52,500 nucleotides of DNA. Origin: Sphaeroforma sirkka. Taxonomy: Eukaryota; Opisthokonta; Ichthyosporea; Ichthyophonida. The notes under the pieces are model-generated. The model saw only the letters and a list, made by a program, of their open reading frames with translations, searched no databases and was not told the origin of the DNA. The stretch is taken from positions 1 through 52,500 of the forward strand of contig LUCW03000309.1 of NCBI GenBank assembly GCA_001586965.3. The letters are read 5' to 3'. Made by a program: the position numbers and the translations under genes. Below are positions 27,507 to 40,667 of this stretch, piece by piece; the first letter of the stretch is position 1; each line of letters opens with the position of its first letter.

Positions 27507-29460
27507 TTTTCGACTTTAGTGGCACATCATCGACCGGAAAATTCAGGCGAACCGTCGGTACGATCGCTTCCTTTATCTTAACCCATACCAGCTGATGTTC
27601 AAATTCCCACCGATCCCCAATCGGTTTCTTTGGCTTAAGCTTGGAGAATGTCCGAATCGGGCACACTTTATGTGAAAAGTTGGGTAAGTACACGTGTATT
27701 AATTTTGCGAGTCCTAACGCAGACTCAATATCTCTTGACGTCTTGATATTGGCCAGTCAATTGAACACTGCTGTTTCTCACGATCAATGTCAATCTCCAT
27801 ATCAGTAATATTTTTCCTCGAGTACCATTACCCCATTCACGGCAAAGTAACACTTGTTCTGATTAAGTTTGAAGTTATTCTACGTCAACCGTCGAATGAC
27901 CTCCCGGACAAAAGCAATGTGCTTCTCGTAGTCATCAGAGACAATGAAAAAATCATCAACATATCATTGTACATACAGTTCGGCCATCAAATTACTGCTT
28001 GAAATTGTGACGCAAGTGTTGTCAACCCAAACAAAACCGACATGGACTGAGTATTGTTGGTTGTTCCATGTAAACGAAAGCATATGCTGAGAATCTGAGC
28101 ACTGGTATTCTGTTGACAAATCTTACATTGTGTAGTATCGCTTGCTCCTCAATTTGCTGATGAACTTGTTGACCTCCGGTAGCGTAAATTGATCCCCCGG
28201 GATAGGAACATTGGTCTGCCGTAAGTCTAAGCTTACACGAATTTAATGAGCTCTCTTGACTGTGTAAAGAATGGTACTGCCAGCAAAGAAAAATTGGCAA
28301 CTAAATCATGTTCCTATTTTTGAACCTGCTTTGATACATGTAATTTCTACTTGTCGGATATGAAATTTCGTGTCTGTCGTCGTAGGCCCAATAGTTTATC
28401 TCGAGGTATCGTAGGTGATTTCACTGTCTGGTAGTGTGCATCAAGCCGTATCCAAGGCCCTTATTAACGTCAAGATACTGTCGTAAAAGGTGTTCAATAT
28501 TATCTGACTCTGACAAGTCTGAATACATTCGAAGATTGATCAGTTCTAGCAGTTCGCCCATAACATTCCAATTACTATCTGGCGATAGTGATGCTGGTAA
28601 GAGCTAAATATAGTTCTCTCATAATATCAATACCCAGCATTATATCAAGGCTACTTGGTGAGTTGATAAGCTCGAACATACAGCCCTCGGTAGTTGCTTT
28701 ACTGTATTGAGCCTTCGTTGCGTTTGTTGTACCCAAGCACGGAGTGCTGTAAGATTTGTCCACCGAATAAATATAACCAGTCTTAGCTGGTGGCGTAACT
28801 GATAGGCGTGCCTTATCTGCGGATGCCTAAGTGATGACTGAACTGTTCACCCTCGTATCAATGAGGGTACGCATATCATGGACGTTCACTTGTAAAATAA
28901 CACATACACTGTTCGCGGCAGAAAATAATTTATCTTTCACTGCAAATATTCTTGTTGCCGTACGCCTAAATGACATACACATGTTCATGTCAGACGCGCC
29001 AGCATATCATACAAACTTATCTTTTCTTCCTACCGCGATGTGTGGTCCTTCTTCGTCGTTCATTAACTCGTTTCCACTCTGCACGTATGACTTGTCGACC
29101 GGCTGCTGGTGGTTAATCGCATATCTGATCACCTGGCCTCTGTGGCGCACACGTTGATGTGCTTGTAACAGAGGTACATTGCATAGGAGTCCAACCAAAC
29201 TGTGTACGGTGTCCCGTGTTGGTATGAACTGGTGACCTTTGTTGACTAGGACGACAATTTGCATGTCATGGTCCCGGAGGAAGGTTCTGCGCACATGACC
29301 GACAACGTACACGAGGATTCAATGCTAGTGGCGCATGCGGGCTAGCTCGTGTGTTCACATCAGAACGCAAGTATGACCGTGAACGCAGATTTCTGGACTC
29401 TGTTGTGGTCGCGATAGATTTTCCGCTGTCAATGCTCACATGGAATACGTCACACATCTG
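27507..29460 (-). pseudogene. decayed family 2 relative: gag end, protease, reverse transcriptase
   Basis: Minus-strand remnant upstream of LTR C. Recognisable in order: gag zinc-knuckle region with CRSCAQNLPPGP (about 29270-29305); protease with LIDTR in place of LIDTG (about 28860) and DIMLGIDIM (about 28610); reverse transcriptase with SLDLRQTNVPIPGDQF (about 28190-28240), YVDD at about 27955-27966, and the connection region KPKKPIGDRWEFEHQLVWVK (about 27585-27645). Family 2 has the same blocks. It is interrupted by stops throughout. Confidence 0.85.
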
Positions 29461-30080
29461 CTCATATGAGTAGTCTCGCCAGTGTAGATCATGTGAAGAG
29501 TATCGCAGTGGTACACTCTCCCCGCAGCTTGACGTATAGGATTTAGCACGCCGTGATTACGGTAGACCTGCATCGAATTCTCATACTGACCCATCTCTGT
29601 CAATTCCACTTTGAGTTTAAACTACAAATCTGTGTGTCGAGCGGTACCAAAGGCTTCAGCTTCATGCATGCTAATACATGTATGTATGCATTATCCTTCG
29701 AATTTTGTTTTCGTGTGCGTACATTACGTGTAGTGGCTTCCCAAAAAGAAACAGAATGTAATTTTTGTTCGTTCTCCACGATAAAGTTCAATAGCGCCTA
29801 CGAATCCCGGTCACTCTATAGAGCTCTGCGTACGCCCATTTGCATATAAATCGTATCCAGCTTAAAAAATCGCGCATTCTTAAGCCAACGCAAGGTAAAT
29901 GCATGTAGTTGTATCTTTTGCTTCTTTTATGTCTGTGGGTGTGTGTTGTAATGTCATTCATCACTTGGCATTCGTTAATCACTAGTGGAATTATTTGTCT
30001 ATTGATAATGGCTTTATGTCACCTAGGCATTTGTTTACTTTGTTCTTATTGTTGATGTTATTCCGATAACCATCTTATTG

Positions 30081-30196
30081 TGTGCGAATGCCTTGTTATT
30101 GCATCCTCGATGTTGAATTATTTGTTCATGGATTGTGTGTGTGAATGTCTTCTTATTGGATGCACGATGTTGAACTAATTATTCAAGGATTCCGTG
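30081..30196. repeat. imperfect direct repeat, two units of about 58 bp
   Basis: Both units read TGTG(C/T)GAATG(C/T)CTT(G/C)TTATT and continue with GATGTTGAA(T/C)TA and TTCA(T/A)GGATT; the second follows the first without a gap. Confidence 0.8.
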
Positions 30197-30244
30197 TTTG
30201 AAACTGATTGTTTCTAAGTATTTGAAACTGATTGTTTCTAAGTA
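30197..30244. repeat. perfect 24-bp tandem duplication
   Basis: Two identical adjacent 24-bp units starting TTTGAAACTGATTGTTTC. Confidence 0.95.
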
Positions 30245-31560
30245 TATTTACTTCTTACGCACAGTGTCCGTTTATTCACGATCATACTCAATATGTAATC
30301 TGGTTTATTCATTTTTTTTGGCTTCCTGATTGCCCTCATTCATTGTTTTGATCCGAATTGCAACTTGAACGTTCTTGGATTCTCCGACATCAACTGGCTG
30401 TATGTGTTTATGTATATGACCCGATAACCTATATTATTCTTGGGTCCCGAGATCTTGGTGTGCATCCCTTAAATCACTAAGTGTGTCCTTCTATCTCATG
30501 CATGTTCACTAATTATGTGCCCCATAGACTCGTATATATTGTGATTTCTGAATGCTAATTCTGTGTGCTCATCAGTTTGTTTTATCACTTGGTATAGTAC
30601 ATATATACTAATGTTTTCAGGAGATTCGGTGTACTATAATATGTACTATTAACCTTTGACATTACTGTTCTGAAATCCTATGGAACGTCTTATTCAGGTT
30701 TCTGTTGTGAGGTTTCGCTATGACAATTCCTCGTAATACATTTCTACTTGTCTATGATATTGTGGCCTTCGAACCTTCTAGAAGATGCTTAACTATCCAA
30801 CTCGTTGTGATTTCATGCCATTGATGAATATTATCCTCTGTATAGGATTGATATATACGCCTAATAGAAGCTTGTGCTATTCTGTCTATTTCGTTTCTCG
30901 ACCAGCCTTGGTTATCTGGGCTTTATGATCTAAACAATGTTGGTTTGTCAACTTCCGTAATGTGTTTATTTGATGACCAAGCGGATGGCATATATTTAGT
31001 GTGTCTTTGGATGCTTCTAGACACTTTTATATGCTGTGTATTGTGTTGTTGTCTCTAGTATAGAGATACTATGGTGAGACGGCTTTGTGTCTGTGAGTGC
31101 CTGACGTCAGGGTGATATTCTTAATCGAAAATCCCCGACATTCATTGATAAATAAATCACCTTGACAGCTAAATACTTTTTAGTAGCTTATCTGCTCACT
31201 TTTTCGCTCACCTTGTCACTAAGGCGATATTTGCTCTTAACTTGACCACTGTACACCGTGACACAAAACTCCTGGTTATTGACACACCACTCTGGAACAC
31301 TATATGGTTACCTTAAATGTGTCTCTGGTGTCACTTCACGAGAACTAGTTCTTTCTTCACATCCTCGCTTGCTGCTTGTTGACAATTTCTATTCCCTATT
31401 ACTCTGCTCACCTCTTGTGGTCGGAACTCTGTTCGGCTCCCTCCCTCTTTTGGCCAGCGTCGTCTCAGCTTCTTCTTGAGGTCTTCTTCTTGTTATACTT
31501 TTAATAAAGTAACTTTGAGCCCTCTCGCCTGATTACTAAACTCGTTATAATCTTGTTTTT

Positions 31561-31940
31561 AGAGTTAAAGTTATTCGACTTATCTAAGTAAGGATATTGT
31601 AAAAATGTAGAGTATGGAAATAGCTGAAAGGTACGAGTCAAAGAATGCAACAGACCTCTTCTAAAGCGCAGTTATCTTAGCTAAGAAAAATCCCTAGTCT
31701 GAGATATTCGAACTGAGTCTCTATACGTGCTTTCTAATCCACTAGACTCAGGTTTCTGCTTGAGTGCTTCTCTCTCACGCGAAGTCCTGGCAAAGCTTAC
31801 CGGATCTACCGCTACTGTTTCTGATGACTCTAATATCAGGAATTTATGAATCCTAATTCCAAAACTCAATATTTGATTATTCTGAGGTTCTGGCGTTTGT
31901 GTTGGCTTTTTGATAATCTGGTCCCTAGATACTATATAGG
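31561..31940 (+). repeat. dispersed repeat E, plus-oriented copy
   Basis: Strongly similar to the reverse complement of 42050-42412, starting GACTTATCTAAGTAAGGATA and continuing past AAAACTCAATATTTGAT. Upstream of it both copies show weaker similarity including an AATAAA, so it may be part of an old LTR with its downstream region. Confidence 0.8.
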
Positions 31941-32829
31941 ATCTTACCTAACAATCAGTACGATGGTGAAATCTATTGTCGTGTCTGAGTTTCTTTAGCT
32001 GACCGATCTAAAAAAATATACGTAATTTATTTACTCTGACGGTTTCGACAAAAGTGAAATATCTGTCTTTTTGATTGAGATTGTCGACTACGAAGATAAA
32101 CCATATATATCTGATACTACTGATAACAATAGAAAGGATATATTCGTAATCCTAGAGTAACGTCACTCACGGTGTGACTGTAAGAAGGGCTTCAAGACAT
32201 ACTTACTACTCCGGGTTACTAAGGTTGGCTCATTAAGTTCTCTTAAGTGTTCCTTTCAAGAAGGAGCCTGGTAAATATGGGTGATGCCGCCAGATTTGTA
32301 ATGACTCTAGTACCAGCAATATATATATATATATATATATCCTACTCAAGAGGACATTGTATTGTGGTGTTCGTAAATTTCTCTTTTTCCGCTTTGTATA
32401 TTGAGCCTGGATATTCGAGAATCCTTGGTTTTGTTCCTGGTTTTGGCTGTTGTATTTAGCTTTTCTAGTACATATATGCTGATTACATGGGGATCATAAC
32501 AACAATCTATTGACACGTAAAAAAAAATTACTTAGAACAAACGAGCGCATGATCACCGATGATGAATTGATACACGTCACAGATACCCCCAGAAGTGAGA
32601 CTAAGGGGTGCATAGCGGAGTGGTCACGAAGCATATTAACCATCGGTAATACTCCGTAGACAGCTATGTTGTTACCTTTTTACATACTCCCAATATCCAT
32701 ATAAGACAAACCAGATATAATGTTGCCAAGTGTTTTATGCACATTGCTGAAGTATATATTACTAATAGTACCGCGAGTGGGTATAGCCTTTATATATAAA
32801 TTAATGTGCTCTTTCAAAGACCAAGGTGT
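31941..32829. other. intergenic with an (AT)n microsatellite at about 32318-32340
   Basis: No gene recognised. The AT run is short. Confidence 0.6.
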
Positions 32830-33056
32830 AAAACATCTATTCCACTATCATTGTGCCAGGTGTCCTATACTCAAGAAGATGATAACATGCTCAAAGTGTA
32901 GAGAAGCTGGTCATTTCATTAACACTTGCTATGGCGATTATGCGATTTATTTATTTTTCGATCATGTGCATGTTCTTCAACCTCTTAAACATTCCTTAGG
33001 ACTTTTATTTAATCATTTACGGCTTTCTCGCATCAATATTTCTTTTCTCTCTTAAA
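32830..33056 (+). other. coding fragment with a CCHC zinc knuckle
   Basis: The frame contains CARCPILKKMITCSKCREAG followed by HFINTC; CSKCREAGHFINTC is an exact C-x2-C-x4-H-x4-C knuckle. After it the frame becomes hydrophobic and ends at 33055. Either a gag relic or an exon of a zinc-knuckle protein; the following acceptor-like site at 33057 (pyrimidine tract, TTAAAG) would fit an exon structure. No family assigned. Confidence 0.35.
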
Positions 33057-33057
33057 G

Positions 33058-33234
33058 CGACGATTCGAAACAACTACAGAATATTCGAAGTATACAAATA
33101 CTATTAGACGATGACGAGACTCCAAGGTAAGTAACATTATCTGTGATTGTAATGTAGAATTTTCTGCTTGTGATGTATTGTGTAATTAATTTCCAGATGT
33201 TGTGAAACACCTGCTCAAACGCACTAACAAAAAA
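33058..33234 (+). other. possible exon pair with a 69-bp GT-AG intron
   Basis: After the acceptor-like TTAAAG, a frame runs CGACGATTCGAAAC to CTCCAAG, then GTAAGT at 33127-33132; the intron ends in TTTCCAG at about 33196. Joined, the frame continues a few codons to TAA at about 33232. The splice signals are good but the coding content is short and unrecognised. Confidence 0.3.
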
Positions 33235-33384
33235 ATCAACGAAGATGCGCTCAGCGGTCTAAAAGAATGGCACCTTTAAGAATTCTTCCCTATGAGATAT
33301 ACCAACTGTCAAGCATGCCTATTCGGTTTCATTAAAACTTTGGATTGATGCTGATAAGGGAGTTGGAATTCTTTTTGAATTATC

Positions 33385-33627
33385 ATGGCGTTAACGAAAA
33401 TCCGTGCGCAGGGAAAAGAAAAAACCCATTACGTGTTTCGGAAACTTGATGCGCCAATAGAAAAAGCGATTGAATCGGGAGAATACCAAAAGGTAGCTTC
33501 TATACGTCAAATTGTCAAGAAAAAGAGAGGGATGTTGCAATTTTTATTCACTCGCCTGATATTTCCGACATGTATGGGATTGAACCATTTTGATAATTTT
33601 CTTTTCTATAAGCTGACTTTTCTATAA
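33385..33627 (+). CDS. small ORF, lysine-rich, unknown
   Basis: 80 codons from ATG: MALTKIRAQGKEKTHYVFRK, then an acidic-basic helical stretch to KKKRGML, and a hydrophobic end. The first 50 residues look protein-like (charged, amphipathic); the rest may be intron read through. No family recognised and no neighbour helps. Could be an exon of the fragments at 32.8-33.2 kb. Confidence 0.25.
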   Translation: MALTKIRAQGKEKTHYVFRKLDAPIEKAIESGEYQKVASIRQIVKKKRGMLQFLFTRLIFPTCMGLNHFDNFLFYKLTFL

Positions 33628-33639
33628 AGCATTTAGTGT

Positions 33640-36600
33640 GCCGCATCGAATTGATGTTGACCATTTTCAACCTTTATCTCTCACAAAATGAATTGATGCA
33701 AATTCTGGCTTCCTCAGTTTAATTCGCCTTGTCACAGATATCGCTGCATCCGTTCCAGACGGCGACCTACACGTATACATACGAAAACTTGTCACTGAGA
33801 TATGACACGGAAACCAGCAAAAGTACATTCTTCAGGCTGTATATCTCTGCTAATTGAGTTAATATGAAGATTGTATTAACTTTCACGGTCATAAAACTTG
33901 TGATTACTGACAAAATTTTGTACACTACTTGTGAACAGGCTCTTCTTTTCCCAGTGCAGACAAGGAATGCACATCCAGTCAGATAATAACAGTAGCTCAA
34001 TCTTCCCAGGATCTCTCCAACGAATATGAAGCCTGATGTGCATGTAGACATATAATAATTTGCCCAGATTGAAATAAATAATATTATCCCTAGTAACGAC
34101 AACGACAATGACTAAGCAACAAGGTGCGTTTTCAAATTTGAGAAATATCGATACGATAGTCATTTCTCTAGAATGTAAGAGTTACGTAATTTTTTCGACT
34201 GATCCCCAATTTTCCAACATATAACTAGCAGTCCACTGCCGGGGGAATTAGAACATCGATCATATCAGGTCGAAATAAATACATCGGGTGCACCAATGAG
34301 AAAAAACTGGTCGTAAACCGCAATACACGTGTCAAGTGAAGTAAGACACTTGGTAAGTCCAAGGTGTTAATTGCTAGAAAAATTACATTGTATCGATCTA
34401 TGTTGTCGAGAAAGAGAACGACGCCGCCTTCTATAAAAAGTGGTTGGAACAGTGAACATGCAGAAAAGACGTGAAAGGAGATGACCAATGTAGTGAGAAG
34501 TACTCTTTCATATCGGTGACTGGATCTTGCAGGAAAACTTTATATTAAAATGCTGCAAACCAAGGGAATGGATCGAAGTCTCACTTATATTTAGGATACC
34601 CTGCCATCTTAGTTGCAAATACCCGCTTAGGCTGTTCGCTTCTATGGTACTCATGCACAGAATATGGATGAAGGGCTTACACAAGTATCGTGTGGTAGAA
34701 AGGTCACGACTCAGAGGACTCGCACAGGCTTTGAAAACTAGCTCCATATTGATCCCGTGGAATCATTGGAACGCCCATTAAAACTTAGCAATTGTCAAGT
34801 TAGGCAAACAGTTACTATTTTAGATGGTCCTGACACGACAGTTTTAGTTGCAGAGTATTGCTTTGTGCATAACTACTCTCACCCAGTATATGCATCCAGA
34901 AACGCAAAATGGAAAGAGGGTATGTGTGTGAACTAAAATATTTTGACTTTACAGTGTTTTTGTGTGAAATAGATGCATATTTCTCATATATCACTGTCCC
35001 TATTGATTGATGTGCATTTTGATCATGAGGTTGGGCACATTTGTTCTTTAATGAATTGATCAATGCCAAATCATATTGTAATCACACCCCGTATGAGTTT
35101 AGCCACAGCACTCGCTTGGAAGAGTATGATACCTATTTTTATATATATTTTTGGACAACTTGTAATTGTGGAATTACTAGGTGCGCTCAAGGTTTGTATT
35201 GATCGAACCAAACAGCTTAAGAAAGTTCGAGAGTGTTAGCTGGGGCAGCGATACTACTTTCAGAGAATATATCTTCGCGCCGGATCGGATCCTTATTTAT
35301 CGTTTCTACACCGGTATTTTCAAGAAAATCCATTATTTCTTGCTCCTTCTTCATATTGGACCAGATTATCCATCATCAATTGCATCAGCAGGTGTAATTT
35401 AACAACATATAGTCTGTGTTGTAAAGAAAAAATAGCAAACAGACAGAGCTCTGTAAAAATCTTAATGTCAACCGCTGGCAGAAAAGCGAACGGATTTTGA
35501 CTAAAACTCTATTTGAGAGTTCAAAATACTATAATCAAAGGATCGCATGTAGGATTAACTCAGTCTTTCTGCAAAGTACTCGAGCTTCTTTGCGTAGATT
35601 ACACAATAGATATGGGTACATGAGCTGTGGATAAGTGTTCAATATACTACATAAAAGAGATCATATAGAATACTGGCTTTCGAAGAAAGAAAATATCTAT
35701 CAAACTGATTTTGTATATTACACATGTTGGGCAGGTTTGATTTGGGGCTGATAAGTGGGCCCTAAACTGTATCATATTATTAGACCCTATCGAACTGTTT
35801 TATAATCTGTAATCATGTCAGTTATAAACAAATGACTATGAAAAAAAAAAATTCTATTGGCCTGTAAATATGTTCTTTAATAATAGACATACATACCAGT
35901 TGCGGTGAAGGACTATATAGTGGTAGCTCTTGTAGATTTTCTTTACGCATAGCAAAATATTTTGCGCCTTACCAATACCTTACAATAGCATATTCAAATA
36001 GCGTTTAATTGAAGACCGCCTCAGATGCCAGTTACCGGGATCAGCTTTTTTATAAATGTAAAACTTCAACGAACATGCCAAATTAAGTTGATCTTTTTTT
36101 TATGTTACTGATCTTTGCATTTAACACACGATCGACATGTAGTATTTCAGCTTTCTTCAGAAAAGGGAACATCACAATGACAGATTGTGATTGCCATGTT
36201 ATATCCCGATTCGGTTATTGGTCGTAAACTAACAATATACTTCATAAACAGAAGCCGTGAGCACTACATTGATTTTTCATCAGGATTTTATTACTTTATC
36301 AAGAGATGAATCTACCCCAGCAGAGACGCAGGTACAGCCCCGTTGGTCCCGTGTATATCTGCAGCGAGTTATAATATATCTATTCTGGAGTAGAATACAA
36401 TTTTTTCGACTATTGGAACTCAAACCTTTAAAATAATGATGAAATTACAAAACCGTCTTATAAAATAATAACAAAATGGCAGACAACGGCTTTGTACATA
36501 AACGCAAGATTTATCGTCACTCAAATAAACTTGAAATCAATCATACCTTAAGCACATCTAGGGCTGGGGACAGTGTATGTCGAGGTTGGGAGTATATTGG

Positions 36601-38259
36601 GGAGGGAAGGGCACTTCTATGAGCACTCGTAAATTTGATAAGCAGGTTCAATATCAAGATAGTAAATTAAGTGAATGACTGAACCAACTAAATTGGATGA
36701 ATGGCTGAATTCACATTTACTACAAACACGGGAAGGTTCGAGTGCGGATGCTTTCTAGCTTTGTATTATATAAGGTAAATAGCTTAAGTGCAACATATGT
36801 TACCTTTTGCCAATTGCCTATGCACACTATCAACGATACCATTTATTATTTATGCTCTAGTTTTTGCCTTCAAACAAAATGAGTTGTTCTACTAATCTTA
36901 GCCAGCGTTGAATGCATTTTTTCCTTTTGCTGTCAGCTGCGAGCATTTATAGATAGCATTATTTATTTCAATCTAGGGTATATTTTTAGCCTATTACAAT
37001 GTACACTGATAAGCTAGAACAAGGGCAATGAACAAGCCTGCCTCGACTACAGTAAGTGATACCAAAATAATAATTAATACTTCTTGTTTGATTCGTGCAT
37101 TCTCACCGATGCTTGATAAGAGAGGTGCAATCGAAACAACGTTGCGGTAGAGATGCTTTCGGACAAACTATTGACACGAGTTCCATCAACAGAACCAATG
37201 AGGACTCCATCAACAGAATCAATGAAGTCAGTAAAATCATCGCACTACGAAGGCTTTGTTACCGATGAGTGAAGAAATGACCTGCTCTATTTATCGAATA
37301 GGTGCAGTTTTCCAGAACGATGGCGACGAGATTTGATATAATATTAACTTAACACTTGCACACGGCAATCACCTGAGTACTTATATATAGTCGTTGGTCA
37401 TAATTATATTATAATTGAGCACGTCAAGAAGTTGGAGACAAGGAGTGCATTGTTAGGCAACCAAAAACACATCCCAGTATGCTTGCTCTGTAATTTTATT
37501 GGCTTGGCACAAGAAATTCTCGATCGTTCAGAGACGGTTAAGAGTTCACTTGCATAATAATAATCTGCGGCAGACAAATAACCCGATTCTAGGCGTAGCT
37601 GACTATCAACACTTCGCTAAAAACCAATAGATGATACAGGTAGAGGTTTAGCTCGTAGGAAATACGAATGAAAGTCGCAGTGCTGGGAACAATTGAGCAT
37701 TCGAGAAGGTATCAACACGCTAATAAAAGTATACACCCAAAAGGCCTATTATGCAATCTATATGTACGATACCCTTTACCAAATCTTACAAGCATGCTGG
37801 GTACTAGTCCAGTCGATCTATGAACGTGATTGACAAACAGGAATGGCAGGTTTATCTTCGTATATTTCAATAAAATAGATTTTATTTTTAAACTTCTATG
37901 GGTAGATCTCATATTGTCCCTCATTTTTCAATGTCGTATCAATAAGAAGAAAAAGACAGCCTGAGTGTAAGCAGAACCGTTCACATTCTAGTTTATAATT
38001 GAATCAACTTCTAATTTAAAAATCGGAGTGTACACTAACTAACACAAGAATAAAAGGATAGACCAACAAATGTTCCACACGGGACTTCTGTAGCAGATGC
38101 AAATTTCAATGCCTAATGCCTAAATAAGAAGTAGTCAATTCTCAGCCTGACTGCCATATTCGTTACCGTTTACACAAGACATATTGATAATTCATCTAAA
38201 GTGGCAGCTAATTCAGCAGAGTACTTGTATCAATAAGCTAGATGGTAACTTGCGCTGAT
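33640..38259. other. intergenic, AT-rich
   Basis: No gene, RNA or intact element recognised. It contains only the LINE tail at 34069-34093 and short open frames without recognisable content. Confidence 0.6.
34069..34093 (+). repeat. isolated LINE 3' tail
   Basis: TTGAAATAAATAATATTATC followed by CCTAG, in plus orientation; same 3' end as both LINE copies (22495, 23597). Upstream sequence shows no recognisable LINE coding. Confidence 0.6.
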
Positions 38260-38660
38260 ACTAATACTTACACTAATAGTTGGTTATATACACTATTAAA
38301 TTATTGTGCGACTGTAGTAAAATTCATACCCACTTGGATAGCAATAACGAATTTGGCGAGTTTCCGACGATCCCACGTTTTTTTGCGCTGATGCCTATGA
38401 GAATACTAATTATAGCTTCCATATATACTGACATTGATATATCGACAATTGATCTAGAGCGAGAGCTAGTTTAGCAACATGCTCGTAACAATATGATAAA
38501 TAGTAACTCTCTCTGATCTTGATATTTGCCATGTCACTTAGTTTTATACACTAAAAAATATTATTATTCGACCATTGTGAAATTTATATCTAGCAAGTCG
38601 GATTTGGCTTGTTTCCGACGATCCCACGTGATTTACATTCATGTCGATATAAACTCAATA
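38260..38660. repeat. diverged direct duplication, about 240-bp spacing
   Basis: ATACACTA, a stretch with CGAC and GTGAAATT-like sequence, then GTTTCCGACGATCCCACGT, occurs at about 38287-38379 and again at about 38548-38630. The last block of 19 bp is identical in both. Confidence 0.75.
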
Positions 38661-40667
38661 CTCATATTTCACAAATCTACTACGGCATTTGGCCAAGAAA
38701 AAGATATGGGGTTTATACCAAGAGTTCTTACTCCGCGAGAAGTAAAACTCACAACCAATCGCAAATAACCGTTGACATTCAACCCAACTACTCAAAATGA
38801 TGTGCCGTTACAGTAGGACGGGTTGGTCTTGTGGTCAATCTAATATGGAGTGATATTAAAAAGCTTGCCTGTTCCGGTACACACAAAACATCAATCAATC
38901 GATATTTCCACCAAAGTCCGAGCCCAAACATCAGCATGATAAAAAAACTCAGTGTAAACTTTGGTCACAAACTGTGTGATTGCTGCGTCACCGACGATGA
39001 TGGGTGAACCTTATGAGCACTACAACTTTGACGAAGTGAAATCTTTCAAGCAACTATTGATTTAATGGGGCATATCAAGACTTCAAATCGTATAACGACG
39101 ATAAAAATAATTGCAGACCATGACACTGTGTGATTTATCAGATAAGCTGCACTCAAGAGTTGGGCCCGAAAGCTTGATCCCGAATTACAGTGTCCACCAT
39201 GGGATGTGCGGTATTGACTCACCGAGGTGGCTCATGTATTGAGTATTAAGCAGCTACAAGTGCAGGTCCTTCGGACTGAAGCCTACAATATATGGAGTAC
39301 AGCTCTGATAGGCTCGAATATGATTACATATAAGATATGGATCGGATACCGACTTATGCAAAAGTACCGAATGAACGCAGTGCGATGTCGCCAGGAGGAA
39401 ATAGGCATGTAATAAATTATATATTTAATGGGAAATGTAAACCTATATTGAACAACGTCTTTATGGTGAGCAAAAGGGGGTTTCTCTTGAGTTGCCCGGT
39501 AGTCAACAGAATCTATGCAATTCGCGCATTTATTATCATCTGCCCCTTTAAATCATAACTATTAGAGCAGGGAATAGCAATCGTATACAATCTGCAGGTT
39601 TACTTAGCGCTAATAAATTTTGAGAGCACAGTCGGGAAAGTCGTTAGATTAAAGGTTCTCGTGAATGAACATAACGATACTGTCTACTAAATGAAAATTG
39701 AATCACCGTAAAAGAGCACCCCTGGGGATATGTGTATATTTTCGCATGGATAAAGGTGACACACAACCTTGCGTATATCTCTATATGAATGTTTATTTTG
39801 TATAAATTGCTAATGTAGGAATAATTCCGTTTTAAAATACCTGCCTTAGGTGACGGTGCGAGTAGATCTGATTCATCGTAAAATTCAAACTACAATCAGA
39901 TATATAAGAAGCTGTTATTGACCAACCCATTTCGAATAAATAGAATACGGTACCTGTCTGGTATAAAAACTGAACAAAAGTTGTATAATAGGCAAGAGTG
40001 TCTTCCGGACGGGTTCAAGGGGGTTTATGATGATGCTCCTACATCCATGTATTGGGCTACATGTACTTCGGAGAAGCCTCGATTCTGTTCGCGGCCTATG
40101 ATAGAAGTACGAGCTATTATAATCAAACTACAGGTGCATGACTCTTTAGCCCACTTCAATTGAAAAAACGAAAGCTTCATTTTCTCGTGGTGTAGATGTA
40201 CACGAAAAGAGGCTACCAAATACGAAACCGCACCTCATTTTGTCTCTGGAATCGGTAACGCACATGATTAGATAGAGCCAGCCACACCGGGTAGTCTTAG
40301 AATACTTGTCTAGAAAATGACTCAATTTATCAATCTTTCACTTGCCAAAGTCACATTCATGTGGCTAGAAAGCGATATATCAACGCTCAGAACATAATAA
40401 CGAAAAAATGACTAATGGATAACATCAGACGACGGGCACAGAGGCCAGCCTAACAATACTCACTTAAATAATTACTCAATTTATAAGGGACCTCCGTGAT
40501 GGAGATTCTCTTATTCGACTAGCAAGGGACATGTTAATAAGTAGAGGATAAAAAGGGACATCAGATAAATGGGATATTGTGCTTTTTAAATATATACATA
40601 AAACCACTTTTCAAACACAAATGTAAAGGAGAATACCTATGCATGTTCCACCCGTGGCTTAGACGGA
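38661..40667. other. intergenic
   Basis: No gene or element recognised; short open frames on both strands lack recognisable content. Confidence 0.6.

Larger units (their letters stand above)
29461..31560. other. AT-rich intergenic region
   Basis: No gene recognised. Contains the small tandem repeats listed at 30081-30244. Short open frames here have no recognisable content. Confidence 0.6.
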
